A stretch of 43,734 bases of DNA from Massilia alkalitolerans DSM 17462 (GCF_000427785.1 NZ_ATYR01000040.1:1-43734), one strand, 5' to 3'. Positions 10,860-19,872 are shown, numbered from the stretch's first letter. Made by a program: numbers and translations. The notes: generated from the letters alone by a model not told the origin.

Positions 10860-11509
10860 CCCCGCTCTTGACCCTGCATGGCCTGCGCAAGCGCCACGGC
10901 GAGCGCACCCTGTTCGAGATCGAGCAGCTGGCCATCGAGGCGGGAACGGCCTACGTGCTGACCGGCGTGAACGGGGCCGGCAAGTCGACGCTGCTGCGCA
11001 TGCTGGCCGGCCTGGAACGCGTTGACGCCTGCACGGTCGACTTCGACGGCCGCAGCATGCCGCTGCATCCCTATCCGCAAGCGCTACGGCGCGCCATCGT
11101 GTTCGTGCACCAGCATCCGATCATGTTCTCGACCAGCGTTGCCCACAACATCGCCTATGGCCTGCTGGCGCGCGGCGAGAGCCGGCGCAGCGCGGCGCCC
11201 AGGGTCGAGGAGGCGATGGCCTGGGCCGGCGTGGCGCACCTGCGCGACACCGATCCTGCACGCCTGTCGGGCGGCGAAAAGCAGCGCGTGGCCCTGGCCC
11301 GGGCCCGGGTGTTGCAGCCGCGCCTGTTGCTGCTCGACGAACCCACGGCCAACCTCGACGGCCCGGCGCGCGAGCAGGTCATCGACCTGATCCCTACCTT
11401 GCTGGAGCAGGGCAGCAGCGTCGTGATGGCCTGCCACGACCGCGACCTGATCGGGCTGCCCGGCATCCACCGCCTCAAGCTGCGCGACGGGCGCCTGGAA
11501 TACCGCTGA
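10856..11509 (+). CDS. tupC: ABC transporter ATPase (TupC-like)
   Basis: Energises the TupB-like permease. The 217-residue protein has Walker A GVNGAGKST, a Q-loop near FVHQHP, signature LSGGEKQRVALARA, Walker B LLLLDEPTANLDG and the switch histidine in MACHDRD. It begins with GTG at 10856, overlapping the permease stop by four bases. It lacks the C-terminal oxyanion-sensing (TOBE) domain of ModC, which favours the Tup type. It is the last gene of the operon; the 60-bp gap that follows has only a weak GC hairpin. Confidence 0.85.
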   Translation: MTPLLTLHGLRKRHGERTLFEIEQLAIEAGTAYVLTGVNGAGKSTLLRMLAGLERVDACTVDFDGRSMPLHPYPQALRRAIVFVHQHPIMFSTSVAHNIAYGLLARGESRRSAAPRVEEAMAWAGVAHLRDTDPARLSGGEKQRVALARARVLQPRLLLLDEPTANLDGPAREQVIDLIPTLLEQGSSVVMACHDRDLIGLPGIHRLKLRDGRLEYR

Positions 11510-11569
11510 ACCCCGCGGAAGCCCCGCTGGTGCGATATACCGACTACCGTGTGATATGTTAACGCTGCT

Positions 11570-13660
11570 ATGGCCTTCCACCTCGACAAAAACCTGTTCG
11601 ACAAGGTCCCCGCCGGCATCGTGGTGCACGACAGCCGCTCGGCGGTCATTGCGGCCAATGCCATGGCCCAGCGGCTGATTGGCGAAGACATGACGGAGAT
11701 TCGCGGCCGCCATGTGGATCATCCGGGCTGGTCGTTCGTCTCCCCGGGCGGCGGCGCGATCGACGTCGAAGACTTGCCCGCGAGCCGCGTGCTGCGCGAG
11801 CGCGCACCGGTGACCGACCTGGTGGTCGGCGTGAACCGTCCCGGCGCCGCCGTGACCTGGGTAATCTGCAATGCCTATCCGGTGTTCGACGGGGCCGGGG
11901 AGATCGCTTCCGTCGTCGTCTGCTTTACCGATTGCAGCGAACTGGTGGCTACCCAGCAGGCGCTGGAACACTCGCAGCGGCGCCTGCAACTGGTTCTGCG
12001 TGGGATGAACGACGGCTACTGGGACTGGGACCTCGACCGGCAAACGATTTTCTATTCCGAGCGCTGGTGGGAAATGCTCGGCCGTGTCCCCGGCGCACAG
12101 CCCGACGATGTCGACACATGGCAGCGGCTGCTGCATCCGGAAGACCGCGAGCGCGTCAACGGTTTTCTCGCGGACCTGCTGGCCGGCCCGGAGGTAAGCT
12201 ATGCGATCGAGTTCCGGCTATGGCACCGCGACGGGCATCCGGTCCCGGTGCTCAGCCGCGGATTTGTCCTGCGCGACGCCGCCGGACGCGCAATGCGCAT
12301 CTCCGGCGCCAACACCGACCTCAGCGAGCGCCAGCGGCTCGAGCGGCAGCTGCAGCAGAATGCCGACCACGACTACTTGACCGGCTTGCCGAATCGGCGC
12401 TACCTGCTGCGTGAGCTCGAGCGCCGGCGCATGCACGCCGCGGCGGCCGGCACGGCGAGCGCGGTCCTGCTCATCGACCTGGACAATTTCAAGTTGCTCA
12501 ACGACACCGAAGGACACCCCTTTGGCGACCGCCTGCTGCAGGAAGTCGGCCAGCGCCTGCAAGCCGCGCTCGGACCAGGCGATTTCGTGGGCAGGCTCGG
12601 GGGCGACGAGTTCGTCGTGCTGCTCGACTGCGCCGCGTCTCCCGAGCTCTCGTGCGCCGCGCTGGCCCGGCAGGGTTGCCGGCGGCTGGGCCAACTGCTG
12701 GGCCGCCCCTACGCGATCGAGGAGCGTCACTTTTCGATCACCCCCAGCATCGGCGCCGTGCTGGTCGATCGCGGGGACACGGACGCCGACCTGCTGCTGC
12801 AGCAGGCCGATATCGCCCTGTATGCGGCCAAGTCAGCGGGGCGCAACGCCATCCGTTTCTTCGATCCCGCCATGCAGCGGCTGATCGACGAGCGCGCCCG
12901 GCTCCAGGACGAACTGGCGCAAGCGGTGGCGCGCGGCGAATTCGTCCTGTACTACCAGCCCCAGTTCGATGCCGACCAGAAGATCCTTGGCGCCGAAGCG
13001 CTGCTGCGCTGGCAGCATCCGATGCGCGGGATCCTGGCGCCGGGCAGCTTCATCCCGCTGGCGGAAACCTCGGACCTGATCGTCAGGCTTGGCGACATCG
13101 TCCTGCGCCAGGCGAGCGAGCGCCTTGCGGCTTGGGCGGCGGTACCGGCGCTCGCCAGGCTGGGCGTCGCGGTCAACGTCAGCGCACGCCAGATGCACGA
13201 CGAGGATTTCGTTGCGCGCTCGCTGGCGATCGTGCGCGCTGCAGGCGCCGATCCGGCCAAGCTGTCGATGGAGCTGACCGAGTCCCTGCTGGCCACCGAT
13301 ATCGAGGCGACCATCGAGAAAATGCACAGCTTGCGGCGGGACGGGGTGCGTTTCTCGATCGACGATTTCGGCACCGGGTTTTCCTCGCTGAGCTACATCC
13401 AGCGTTTCCCACTGAGCAGCCTGAAGATCGACCAGTCTTTTGTCGCGAGCTGTGTCGAGAATCCCCGCTCGGCAGGCATCGTCGAGATCGTCATTGGCCT
13501 TGCGTCCAAGCTGGGCCTCGAACATATCGCGGAAGGGGTGGAGACGGCGGCGCAGCTCGAACACCTGAAGTCGCTCGGTTGCCGCGCTTTCCAGGGCTAC
13601 CTGCTTGGCGCCCCGATGCCAGTGAAGGAGTTCGAGGCATTGGTGCTGGCCTGCGGGTGA
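11570..13660 (+). CDS. PAS-PAS-GGDEF-EAL cyclic-di-GMP signalling protein
   Basis: Makes and/or breaks down c-di-GMP in response to a PAS-sensed signal. The 696 residues hold two PAS domains (about 5-125 and 130-255; the second has the WDWDL and FRLWHRDG features and a PAC-like end), a GGDEF domain (about 265-430, active-site GGDEF intact near 344) and an EAL domain (about 440-690, with EALLR near 474, IDDFGTGFSSL and the EGVET end). All catalytic signatures look intact, so either activity or both is possible. No transmembrane segment or signal peptide is seen, so it is cytoplasmic. It lies alone between the fds operon and the convergent CHAD gene. Confidence 0.92.
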   Translation: MAFHLDKNLFDKVPAGIVVHDSRSAVIAANAMAQRLIGEDMTEIRGRHVDHPGWSFVSPGGGAIDVEDLPASRVLRERAPVTDLVVGVNRPGAAVTWVICNAYPVFDGAGEIASVVVCFTDCSELVATQQALEHSQRRLQLVLRGMNDGYWDWDLDRQTIFYSERWWEMLGRVPGAQPDDVDTWQRLLHPEDRERVNGFLADLLAGPEVSYAIEFRLWHRDGHPVPVLSRGFVLRDAAGRAMRISGANTDLSERQRLERQLQQNADHDYLTGLPNRRYLLRELERRRMHAAAAGTASAVLLIDLDNFKLLNDTEGHPFGDRLLQEVGQRLQAALGPGDFVGRLGGDEFVVLLDCAASPELSCAALARQGCRRLGQLLGRPYAIEERHFSITPSIGAVLVDRGDTDADLLLQQADIALYAAKSAGRNAIRFFDPAMQRLIDERARLQDELAQAVARGEFVLYYQPQFDADQKILGAEALLRWQHPMRGILAPGSFIPLAETSDLIVRLGDIVLRQASERLAAWAAVPALARLGVAVNVSARQMHDEDFVARSLAIVRAAGADPAKLSMELTESLLATDIEATIEKMHSLRRDGVRFSIDDFGTGFSSLSYIQRFPLSSLKIDQSFVASCVENPRSAGIVEIVIGLASKLGLEHIAEGVETAAQLEHLKSLGCRAFQGYLLGAPMPVKEFEALVLACG

Positions 13661-13741
13661 CAAGACCCCTTTCCAATCGGCACGCCGAAGCCAGCCTGAG
13701 GATTCGCCCAGCACTGCCGACGGCTGCCGCGTGCGACGGAC

Positions 13742-14662
13742 TTACGCCAGCTTCAAGCACGCCACCTTGTCGAGCGCCTCGCGCAGGCCGTGGGCAGCGG
13801 CTGATGCGGATCCGCCAACCCAGCCGCGCGCATACGCGCCGTCGTGCGCGTGTCCATGGTTTTCGAGCTCGGGCAGCAGCCGGCTCGCCACCGCCAGGTC
13901 GTTCAGGTGGCCGAGCCGGTCCTGCACGCGGGACAGGCACTTGATATAGGCCTTGACCTCCTTTTTCGGCAGCAGGTCACGGAAGAATTCGGCCGCATAG
14001 CGCGCCTTCTTGGCGGCGATGCGCACCCGGTGCCGGGCCGGTGCATCTTTTTCATCGAGTGCTCCGATGCGCCTGCGCAGGCGCTTTTGCGCCTTGCGGA
14101 TGAGCGGCACCAGGCCGTCCAGGGCCGGCCGTGCCAGCGGGTCGTCCTGTGGCAGGCCGGCGCCAGGGCGCCACTGGCGGCCGTGCAGCCAGCCGTTCAT
14201 CTGCAGCATCAGCTGGGTATACCGCTTCGAATGCAGGGTGGGCAGCAGGTTCTTGTGCAGGGCGCGCGCATGGTCCTGCGCGGCCGCCTGCAGGGCGTGG
14301 GTAGCGATGCCGGTGATCGTGGGCAGGGTGGTGCCGGCCAGTACGTCCCAGTCGCGCGTGGCGCCCAGTTCGCTCGCCAGCCAGTCGAGTTCTTCCCGGA
14401 GTCCGGGCGGCAGCGGAGCCAGTTCGTGGAACATGTCAAGCAGGGCGCGCAGGCGGCGCAGGCCGACGCGCATCTGGTGCAGGCTCTCGCCGTCCTGGGC
14501 CAGCACGCCCGGGACGTTGGCCTCGATTTGCGTCATGCAGTTCAGGCCGATGCATTGCAGCGCGTCTTCCATGCGCATCTTGCGCTTCAGGCGCACCCGC
14601 GCGGCTTTCACCGGCGCCGGGGCCTCGTCTTTTACCAGTTTTACTGTGGATTCGGTGTTCAT
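13742..14662 (-). CDS. CHAD domain protein
   Basis: CHAD proteins are alpha-helical, have clusters of conserved histidines and basic residues, and bind inorganic polyphosphate. This 306-residue protein shows both conserved blocks, LHQMRVGLRRLRALLDMF in the first half and RHRVRIAAKKARYAAEFF in the second, and is strongly basic. There is no fused CYTH triphosphatase domain, which is common for stand-alone CHAD genes. The chosen start, ATG at 14662, has AGGA about eight bases before it; longer frames from 14683 or 14692 lack this. It lies beside rng but has its own short intergenic region. Confidence 0.86.
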   Translation of the reverse strand: MNTESTVKLVKDEAPAPVKAARVRLKRKMRMEDALQCIGLNCMTQIEANVPGVLAQDGESLHQMRVGLRRLRALLDMFHELAPLPPGLREELDWLASELGATRDWDVLAGTTLPTITGIATHALQAAAQDHARALHKNLLPTLHSKRYTQLMLQMNGWLHGRQWRPGAGLPQDDPLARPALDGLVPLIRKAQKRLRRRIGALDEKDAPARHRVRIAAKKARYAAEFFRDLLPKKEVKAYIKCLSRVQDRLGHLNDLAVASRLLPELENHGHAHDGAYARGWVGGSASAAAHGLREALDKVACLKLA

Positions 14663-14728
14663 CGGGCGTCCTGATGTGCTCATGTGGAGCACATCATACC
14701 CGCCTCGAGTTTGGGAGCCGCCCGATTG

Positions 14729-16201
14729 TTACATCAGGATCACGTCGTATTGTTCCTGGTGGTAACCCTTCTCCACCTGCAGCGAAATCCGCTTGCCGAT
14801 GAAGTCCCCCAGCATGGCCAGGTGCTGCGATTCCTCTTCCAGGAACAGGTCGATCACTTCCTGCGAGGCGACGATGCGGAACTCGCGCGGGTTGAACTGC
14901 TTGGCTTCGCGCAGCAGTTCGCGCAGGATCTCGTAGCAGATCGTGCGCGAGGTTTTCACCTGTCCCTTGCCGGCGCAGGCCGGGCAGGGTTCGCACAGGA
15001 TGTGTGCCAGCGATTCGCGCGTGCGCTTGCGGGTCATCTCGACCAGGCCGAGGGCCGAGAAGCCGCTCACCGAAACCTTGGTGCGGTCGCGCGCCAGGGT
15101 CTTCTTGAGTTCCGCGAGCACGGCGTTGCGATGCTCGTTGTTCTCCATGTCGATGAAGTCGAGGATGATGATGCCACCCAGGTTGCGCAGGCGCAGCTGG
15201 CGTGCGATGGCGTGGGCCGCTTCCAGGTTGGTCTTGAAGATGGTGTCGGCGAAGTTGCGTCCGCCGACGTAGCCGCCGGTGTTGACGTCGATGGTGGTCA
15301 TCGCCTCGGTCTGGTCGACGATCAGGTAGCCGCCGCTCTTCAGGTCGACGCGGCGGCCCAGCGCGCGCAGGATTTCTTCCTCCACGCCGTAGAGGTCGAA
15401 CAGCGGGCGCTCGCCGGTGTAGTGGGTGAGGCGCGACAGCACGCTCGGGGTGTAGACCTGCGCGAACTCGACCAGCATGTTGTAGTTCTCGCGCGAGTCG
15501 ACCTGGATGGTCGCGGTCTCGTCGTGCACGAAGTCGCGCAGCACGCGCTGGGCCAGGTTCAGGTCCTGGTAGAGCAGGGAAGTCGGCGGCCGGGTGCGCG
15601 CGCCCTGCTGGACCGCGGCCCAGGTCTTGCGCAGGTAGTCGACGTCGGCCGCCAGGTCGGCGTCCGAGGCTTCCTCGGCCTGGGTGCGCACGATGTAGCC
15701 GCCCCTTTCATCCTTCGGCAGCAGGTCCGTCAGACGGCTGCGCAGGTGTTCGCGGTCGGCTTCCTTCTCGATCTTCTGCGAGATGCCGATGTGATGGTCC
15801 TGCGGCAGGTAGACCAGCATGCGGCCGGCAATCGAGATCTGGGTCGACAGGCGCGCACCCTTGGTGCCGATCGGGTCCTTGATGACCTGCACGGTCAGCA
15901 CCTGGCCGTCGAACAGCAGCTTTTCGATCGGCGTGGGCGCGGCCAGGGCGCCGTTGGGTCCTTCGTGGTTGCGCGCTTCCCAGATATCGGCGACGTGCAG
16001 GAAGGCCGCGCGCTCCAGGCCGATGTCGATGAAGGCCGACTGCATGCCCGGCAGGACGCGCACGACCTTGCCGAGATAGACATTCCCCGCCAATCCGCGC
16101 GTGAGGGTGCGCTCGATGTGCAGTTCCTGCACAGCGCCCTGCAGGATCAGCGCCACGCGCGTTTCCTGCGGGGTGATGTTGATGAGGATGTCTTCGTTCA
16201 T
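14729..16201 (-). CDS. rng: Ribonuclease G
   Basis: RNase E/G-family endonuclease that matures the 16S rRNA 5' end and cuts single-stranded A/U-rich RNA. The 490 residues, starting MNEDILINITPQETRVA, match the usual length. Visible are the S1 domain (AFIDIGLERAAFLHVADI), the metal-binding catalytic segment (ILDFIDMENNEHR) and the zinc-link cysteines (CEPCPACAGKG). The long C-terminal scaffold of RNase E is absent, which identifies RNase G. It is the last gene of the nadD-rsfS-rlmH-maf-rng run, about 100 bp after maf. The frame continues upstream of the ATG at 16201 with non-family sequence, so that ATG is preferred. Confidence 0.95.
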   Translation of the reverse strand: MNEDILINITPQETRVALILQGAVQELHIERTLTRGLAGNVYLGKVVRVLPGMQSAFIDIGLERAAFLHVADIWEARNHEGPNGALAAPTPIEKLLFDGQVLTVQVIKDPIGTKGARLSTQISIAGRMLVYLPQDHHIGISQKIEKEADREHLRSRLTDLLPKDERGGYIVRTQAEEASDADLAADVDYLRKTWAAVQQGARTRPPTSLLYQDLNLAQRVLRDFVHDETATIQVDSRENYNMLVEFAQVYTPSVLSRLTHYTGERPLFDLYGVEEEILRALGRRVDLKSGGYLIVDQTEAMTTIDVNTGGYVGGRNFADTIFKTNLEAAHAIARQLRLRNLGGIIILDFIDMENNEHRNAVLAELKKTLARDRTKVSVSGFSALGLVEMTRKRTRESLAHILCEPCPACAGKGQVKTSRTICYEILRELLREAKQFNPREFRIVASQEVIDLFLEEESQHLAMLGDFIGKRISLQVEKGYHQEQYDVILM

Positions 16202-16298
16202 GGCCGGCCGTGCAGTATTGTTCAGAGCGACATCATACACGGGCGGCGTCGTTCGCAGGGCGGGCGGTGCGCCGCCGGCCCGACGGAAACCGGGAGGT

Positions 16299-16916
16299 TC
16301 AGATGTGGTAGCCGGCTTTGCGAAGGAGATTGGCGGTCTCGAAGATCGGCAGGCCCATGATCCCAGAATGGCTGCCTTCGATGTGCTCGACGAACAGCGC
16401 GGCCAGGCCCTGGATGCCGTAGCCGCCCGCCTTGTCGTAGGGTTCGGTCGTGGCGCAGTAAGCCCGGATCTGGGCCGGGGTGAGCGTAGCGAAGCGCACG
16501 TTCGACACCTGGGTGACCTGTTCCGCCACCCGCTCGGCATGCACCGCCACCGAGGTCAGCACCTGGTGGGTGCGGCCGGACAAGCGCTCGAGCATGGCCA
16601 CGGCTTCCTTGTTGTCGGCCGGCTTGCCGAGGATCTCGCCGTCGATGGTGACGGTGGTGTCGGCGGTCAGGATGGGGCGCAGCGGCTGGCGGCGCTGCTG
16701 CAGGATGTTCCAGGCGAACGCGCCTTTCTCCTTGGCGACGCGCGCCACGTAGGCGTGCGGATCTTCTCCAGGCAGCACGTCTTCGCTGACGTCCACGCCG
16801 CGCGCCGGGTCGCTGCGCAGCATCAGCAGCTCGAATTCCACGCCGACCTGGCGCAGCAGTTCGCGCCTGCGCGGGCTCTTCGAGGCGAGGTAGATTTTCT
16901 TGTCGGTGAGTTTCAT
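16299..16916 (-). CDS. maf: Maf-family nucleoside triphosphate pyrophosphatase (YhdE type)
   Basis: Hydrolyses non-canonical or dTTP/UTP-type nucleotides to the monophosphate. The family signature IYLASKSPRRRELLRQVG is at the N-terminus, followed by the active-site loop TADTTVTIDGEILGKP and the C-terminal EGSHSGIMGLP. About 205 residues is a normal length. The neighbourhood, between rlmH and rng, is that of E. coli yhdE, so the dTTP/UTP-specific subgroup is likely. The ATG at 16916 lies two bases after the rlmH stop; an in-frame TTG at 16922 would overlap rlmH and is less likely. Confidence 0.92.
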   Translation of the reverse strand: MKLTDKKIYLASKSPRRRELLRQVGVEFELLMLRSDPARGVDVSEDVLPGEDPHAYVARVAKEKGAFAWNILQQRRQPLRPILTADTTVTIDGEILGKPADNKEAVAMLERLSGRTHQVLTSVAVHAERVAEQVTQVSNVRFATLTPAQIRAYCATTEPYDKAGGYGIQGLAALFVEHIEGSHSGIMGLPIFETANLLRKAGYHI

Positions 16917-16918
16917 CG

Positions 16919-17389
16919 TCAAACCCGGTGATACGGGTGATTCTGGGTGATCGACCAGGCACGGTACAACTGTTCCGCCAGCATGACGCGCACGATTCCG
17001 TGCGGTAGCGTCATGCTGGAGATGCGGATCATGCCTTCGGCGCGCGCCTTCAGTTCGGGATCGAGCCCGTCGGCGCCGCCGATCAGGAAGGCGGTATCGC
17101 GTCCGTCCTGCTGCCAGTTTTCCAGCATCTGCGACAGGCCGACGCTGGTCAGGTCCTTGCCGCGCTCGTCCAGCGCGATGATGCGCACGCCTTTCGGCAG
17201 AACAGCCTCGATGCGCTCGCGCTCGAGGGCCATCGCGGTGGCGGCGGTCTTGCTGCCGGAGCGCTCGACCGGCTTGATTTCCTTGAGCACGATGCGCAGC
17301 TCGGGCGGCATGCGCTTCGTGTATTCGCCGAACCCGGATTCGATCCAGGCCGGCATCTTGTGCCCGACTGCGGCAATGATCAGCTGCAT
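16919..17389 (-). CDS. rlmH: 23S rRNA (pseudouridine-1915-N3) methyltransferase RlmH
   Basis: SPOUT-class methyltransferase acting on Psi1915 of 23S rRNA in assembled 70S ribosomes. At 156 residues it has the usual size. Start MQLIIAAVGHKMPAW, the SAM-knot segment FLIGGADGLDP and the C-terminal EQLYRAWSITQNHPYHR are all family hallmarks. It lies seven bases after rsfS and nearly abuts maf, in the standard Burkholderiales order. Confidence 0.96.
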   Translation of the reverse strand: MQLIIAAVGHKMPAWIESGFGEYTKRMPPELRIVLKEIKPVERSGSKTAATAMALERERIEAVLPKGVRIIALDERGKDLTSVGLSQMLENWQQDGRDTAFLIGGADGLDPELKARAEGMIRISSMTLPHGIVRVMLAEQLYRAWSITQNHPYHRV

Positions 17390-17396
17390 AAAAGGC

Positions 17397-18083
17397 TTAC
17401 TCTGCAGCCTTCTTCACGCGGCGGATCACTTTTTTCACCGGCTCGGCGTCGGCTGCGGCGGCTTTCGGCGCACGCTTCGGCGGCTTGGCCTTGGTGGCTT
17501 CGACGGCGGCGACTTCGCTCTTGCTCGGTGCGACCTTCACGGTCTTGCCGGTCGGGACCTTCTTGGCGGCCGGCTTCTTGGCGGCAGTGCTCTTGGCGGC
17601 GGTCTTGGCGGCGGCCTTGCGCGCGGCCGGGCTGCGCTCGTTGACCGGCTTGGCTTCCGGCTCGTCCTTGTTGGCGGCCAGGTGCTTCGATTTGGTCTTC
17701 GATTCGGCAGCTTCCGCCGCTTCCGGCGTCGACTTGCGCTTGGCCGCGCCCAGCTTGACAGGTTTTTCGCCCCAGATTTCTTCCAGGCGGTAGTACTGGC
17801 GGATGGCCGGCTGCATGATGTGGACGATCATGTCGCCCAGGTCGACCAGCACCCATTCGCCGGTGTCTTCGCCTTCCATGCCGATCACGTCGCCGCCTGC
17901 TGCCTTGACCTTGTCGCGTACCGAAGCGGCCAGTGCCTTGGTCTGGCGGTTCGAGGTGCCCGAGACGACCGCGATGCGGTCGAACAGGCTGGTCAGGTGC
18001 GTCGTGTCGAACAGGACGATCTCCTGGCCCTTGACGTCTTCAAGGGCGTCAACGACGAGGGTTTGCAGTTTCTTGATATCCAT
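17397..18083 (-). CDS. rsfS: Ribosome silencing factor RsfS with long Lys/Ala-rich C-terminal tail
   Basis: RsfS binds ribosomal protein L14 and blocks subunit joining when nutrients run out. Residues 1-112 are the normal domain (DIKKLQTLVVDALEDVKGQ, then GDMIVHIMQPAIRQYYRLEEIW). Residues about 113-228 are an extra tail of low complexity, rich in lysine, alanine and proline with many AAKT/AKKP repeats, resembling histone-H1-like tails. Family members usually end soon after the core (105-130 residues), so the tail doubles the protein. It probably binds nucleic acid non-specifically. The start overlaps the nadD stop by one base (TAATG). Confidence 0.93.
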   Translation of the reverse strand: MDIKKLQTLVVDALEDVKGQEIVLFDTTHLTSLFDRIAVVSGTSNRQTKALAASVRDKVKAAGGDVIGMEGEDTGEWVLVDLGDMIVHIMQPAIRQYYRLEEIWGEKPVKLGAAKRKSTPEAAEAAESKTKSKHLAANKDEPEAKPVNERSPAARKAAAKTAAKSTAAKKPAAKKVPTGKTVKVAPSKSEVAAVEATKAKPPKRAPKAAAADAEPVKKVIRRVKKAAE

Positions 18084-18742
18084 TAGCTTTTATATAAGTT
18101 ATGTTGTTGAATATAGTCTAGCACTTGCGGCGGAACGAGCGCGCCAAGGTCGGTGCCTCGGTCCGCGCCAGTCCGCAAGGTGTTTCGGACTTGGGTGGCG
18201 GAAATATCAACCGCCAAAGTGTGAGCCAGGCAAACCTTGCCATGCGGCGTGGCGCGCACTTCCGCGGGTGTCGCCAGCCGCCCCGCGAGTGCCGATGCCA
18301 CACCAGGGGGCAGCTTGTCCTGGTCCAGTTCATAGCCCGGGCGTGCCGCCACGCCCAGGTTCGCGAGCGTGAACAATTCCTTCCAGTCGCGCCAGGTGTC
18401 GAGCTTCTGCAACTGGTCGGCACCCATCAGGAAGACGATCGAGGCGGCCTCGCCGAGTTCGGCGCGCAGCCCGCGCAGGGTCTCGACCGTGTAGGTGGCG
18501 CTGCCGCGTTCGATTTCCTGCAGGTCGATCGTCACGGCGAACGCCTGGCCGCAGAAAGCCAGTTCGAGCATCTTGACGCGCTGGGAATCGCTGGCCTGCA
18601 GGGCGCTCTTCTGCCACGGCCGCGCAGGCAGGATGCGCAGCTGGTCCGGCTGAAGGAGTTCGGCAAACAGCGCGGCCAGCGCGACGTGGCCGTGGTGTAC
18701 CGGGTCGAAGCTGCCACCCAGCAGGGCAATGCATCGGCTCAC
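18083..18742 (-). CDS. nadD: Nicotinate-nucleotide adenylyltransferase
   Basis: Makes deamido-NAD from nicotinate mononucleotide and ATP. The 219-residue product has the nucleotidyltransferase motif GGSFDPVHHGH at the N-terminus and the ISATQVRNTLR motif (ISSTxxR type) near the end. I chose the GTG at 18742 because it overlaps the hemF stop as GTGA and places the GGSFDP motif at the usual distance; the open frame upstream of it is the hemF 3' end read in another frame. Confidence 0.94.
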   Translation of the reverse strand: MSRCIALLGGSFDPVHHGHVALAALFAELLQPDQLRILPARPWQKSALQASDSQRVKMLELAFCGQAFAVTIDLQEIERGSATYTVETLRGLRAELGEAASIVFLMGADQLQKLDTWRDWKELFTLANLGVAARPGYELDQDKLPPGVASALAGRLATPAEVRATPHGKVCLAHTLAVDISATQVRNTLRTGADRGTDLGALVPPQVLDYIQQHNLYKS

Positions 18743-19662
18743 GAATGTGGTCCCGCTGCCAGCCAGTCGCGGTGGACGAGGAAGTCGGTATACAAGGCCG
18801 CTTCCGGGCTGCCCGGTTCCGGGCGCCAGTCGTAGCGCCATTTCACGATCGGCGGCATCGACATCAGGATCGCCTCGGTGCGGCCGCCCGATTGCAGGCC
18901 GAACAGGGTGCCGCGGTCCCATACCAGGTTGAACTCGACATAGCGTCCGCGGCGGTAGGCCTGGAAGTCGCGTTCGCGCTCGCCGTAGGGCATATCCTTG
19001 CGGCGCTGCAGGATCGGCAGGTAGGCGTCCAGGAAGCCGTCGCCGACCTTGCGCACCATGTCGAACGCATCGTCGAAACCGGTCTCGTTGAAGTCGTCGA
19101 AGAAGATGCCGCCCACGCCGCGCGGCTCCTTGCGGTGCTTCAGGTAGAAGTACTCGTCGCACCACTTCTTGAAGCGCGGGTGCAGGTCTTCTCCATAGGG
19201 CGCCAGCGCGTCGTGGCAGACCTGGTGGAAGTGGCGGGCATCATCCTGGTTGCCGTAATAGGGCGTCAGGTCCATGCCGCCGCCGAACCACCAGACCGGG
19301 TCTTTTCCTTCCGCCGTGGCTTCGAAGAAGCGCACGTTCATGTGCACGGTCGGGGCGTAGGGGTTGCGCGGGTGCAGCACCAGCGACACGCCCATCGCTT
19401 CCCAGGCCCGGCCCGCCAGCTCCGGACGCGCGGCCATGGCCGAGGGCGGCAGACTGGCGCCGGTCACGTGCGAGAAGTTGCAGCCGCCGCGTTCGAACAC
19501 ATTGCCTTCCTCGATCAGGCGCGAGATGCCGCCGCCGCCTTCCGGGCGCTCCCAGGTATCGACCAGGAAGGGTTTGCCGTCGATGTCTTCCAGGGTGCCG
19601 ACGATACGGGACTGGAGGTCGAGCAGCCAGGTCTTGATGGCGGACGGGTCGGGGATGGTCAT
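18739..19662 (-). CDS. hemF: Oxygen-dependent coproporphyrinogen III oxidase
   Basis: Haem synthesis: oxidative decarboxylation of coproporphyrinogen III to protoporphyrinogen IX, using O2. The 307-residue protein has the family blocks GGGISRLIEEGNVFERGGCNF, WWFGGGMDLTPYY, GGIFFDDFNE and RGRYVEFNLVWDRGT. ATG 19662 gives the normal N-terminus; the open frame upstream runs into an intergenic repeat. The presence of HemF points to aerobic or facultative growth. It starts the hemF-nadD-rsfS-rlmH-maf-rng run. Confidence 0.96.
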   Translation of the reverse strand: MTIPDPSAIKTWLLDLQSRIVGTLEDIDGKPFLVDTWERPEGGGGISRLIEEGNVFERGGCNFSHVTGASLPPSAMAARPELAGRAWEAMGVSLVLHPRNPYAPTVHMNVRFFEATAEGKDPVWWFGGGMDLTPYYGNQDDARHFHQVCHDALAPYGEDLHPRFKKWCDEYFYLKHRKEPRGVGGIFFDDFNETGFDDAFDMVRKVGDGFLDAYLPILQRRKDMPYGERERDFQAYRRGRYVEFNLVWDRGTLFGLQSGGRTEAILMSMPPIVKWRYDWRPEPGSPEAALYTDFLVHRDWLAAGPHS

Positions 19663-19767
19663 GCGTTCAGGGTGGGCGGCGAAAAATGGGCAGATTGTAC
19701 ACCTGCGCCGGGCGGTGTACTTATTCTTGTGGTGAATGCGAAGCGAGTGGGATGCTATGGAATTGGG

Positions 19768-19844
19768 TTCCGGCCTTCGCCGGAACGACGGTTTTACAGT
19801 TAGCGGTACAAGCCAGAACAACGTCATCCCGGCGAAGGCCGGGA
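19768..19844. repeat. REP-like inverted pair of hairpins (CCGGCCTTCGCCGG family)
   Basis: Two small hairpins, TTCCGG-CCTTCG-CCGGAA (19768-19785) and CCCGG-CGAAGG-CCGGG (19828-19843), are imperfect inverted copies of each other, including the flanking CGACG/CGTCA. Translated, the unit gives the familiar WIPAFAGMT string seen when such dispersed proteobacterial repeats are read through. It lies between the purD 3' end and the hemF start and could end purD transcription or be a mobile intergenic palindrome. Confidence 0.65.
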
Positions 19845-19872
19845 TCCAGTTTTGCATGCAAACCCGCAGCGC

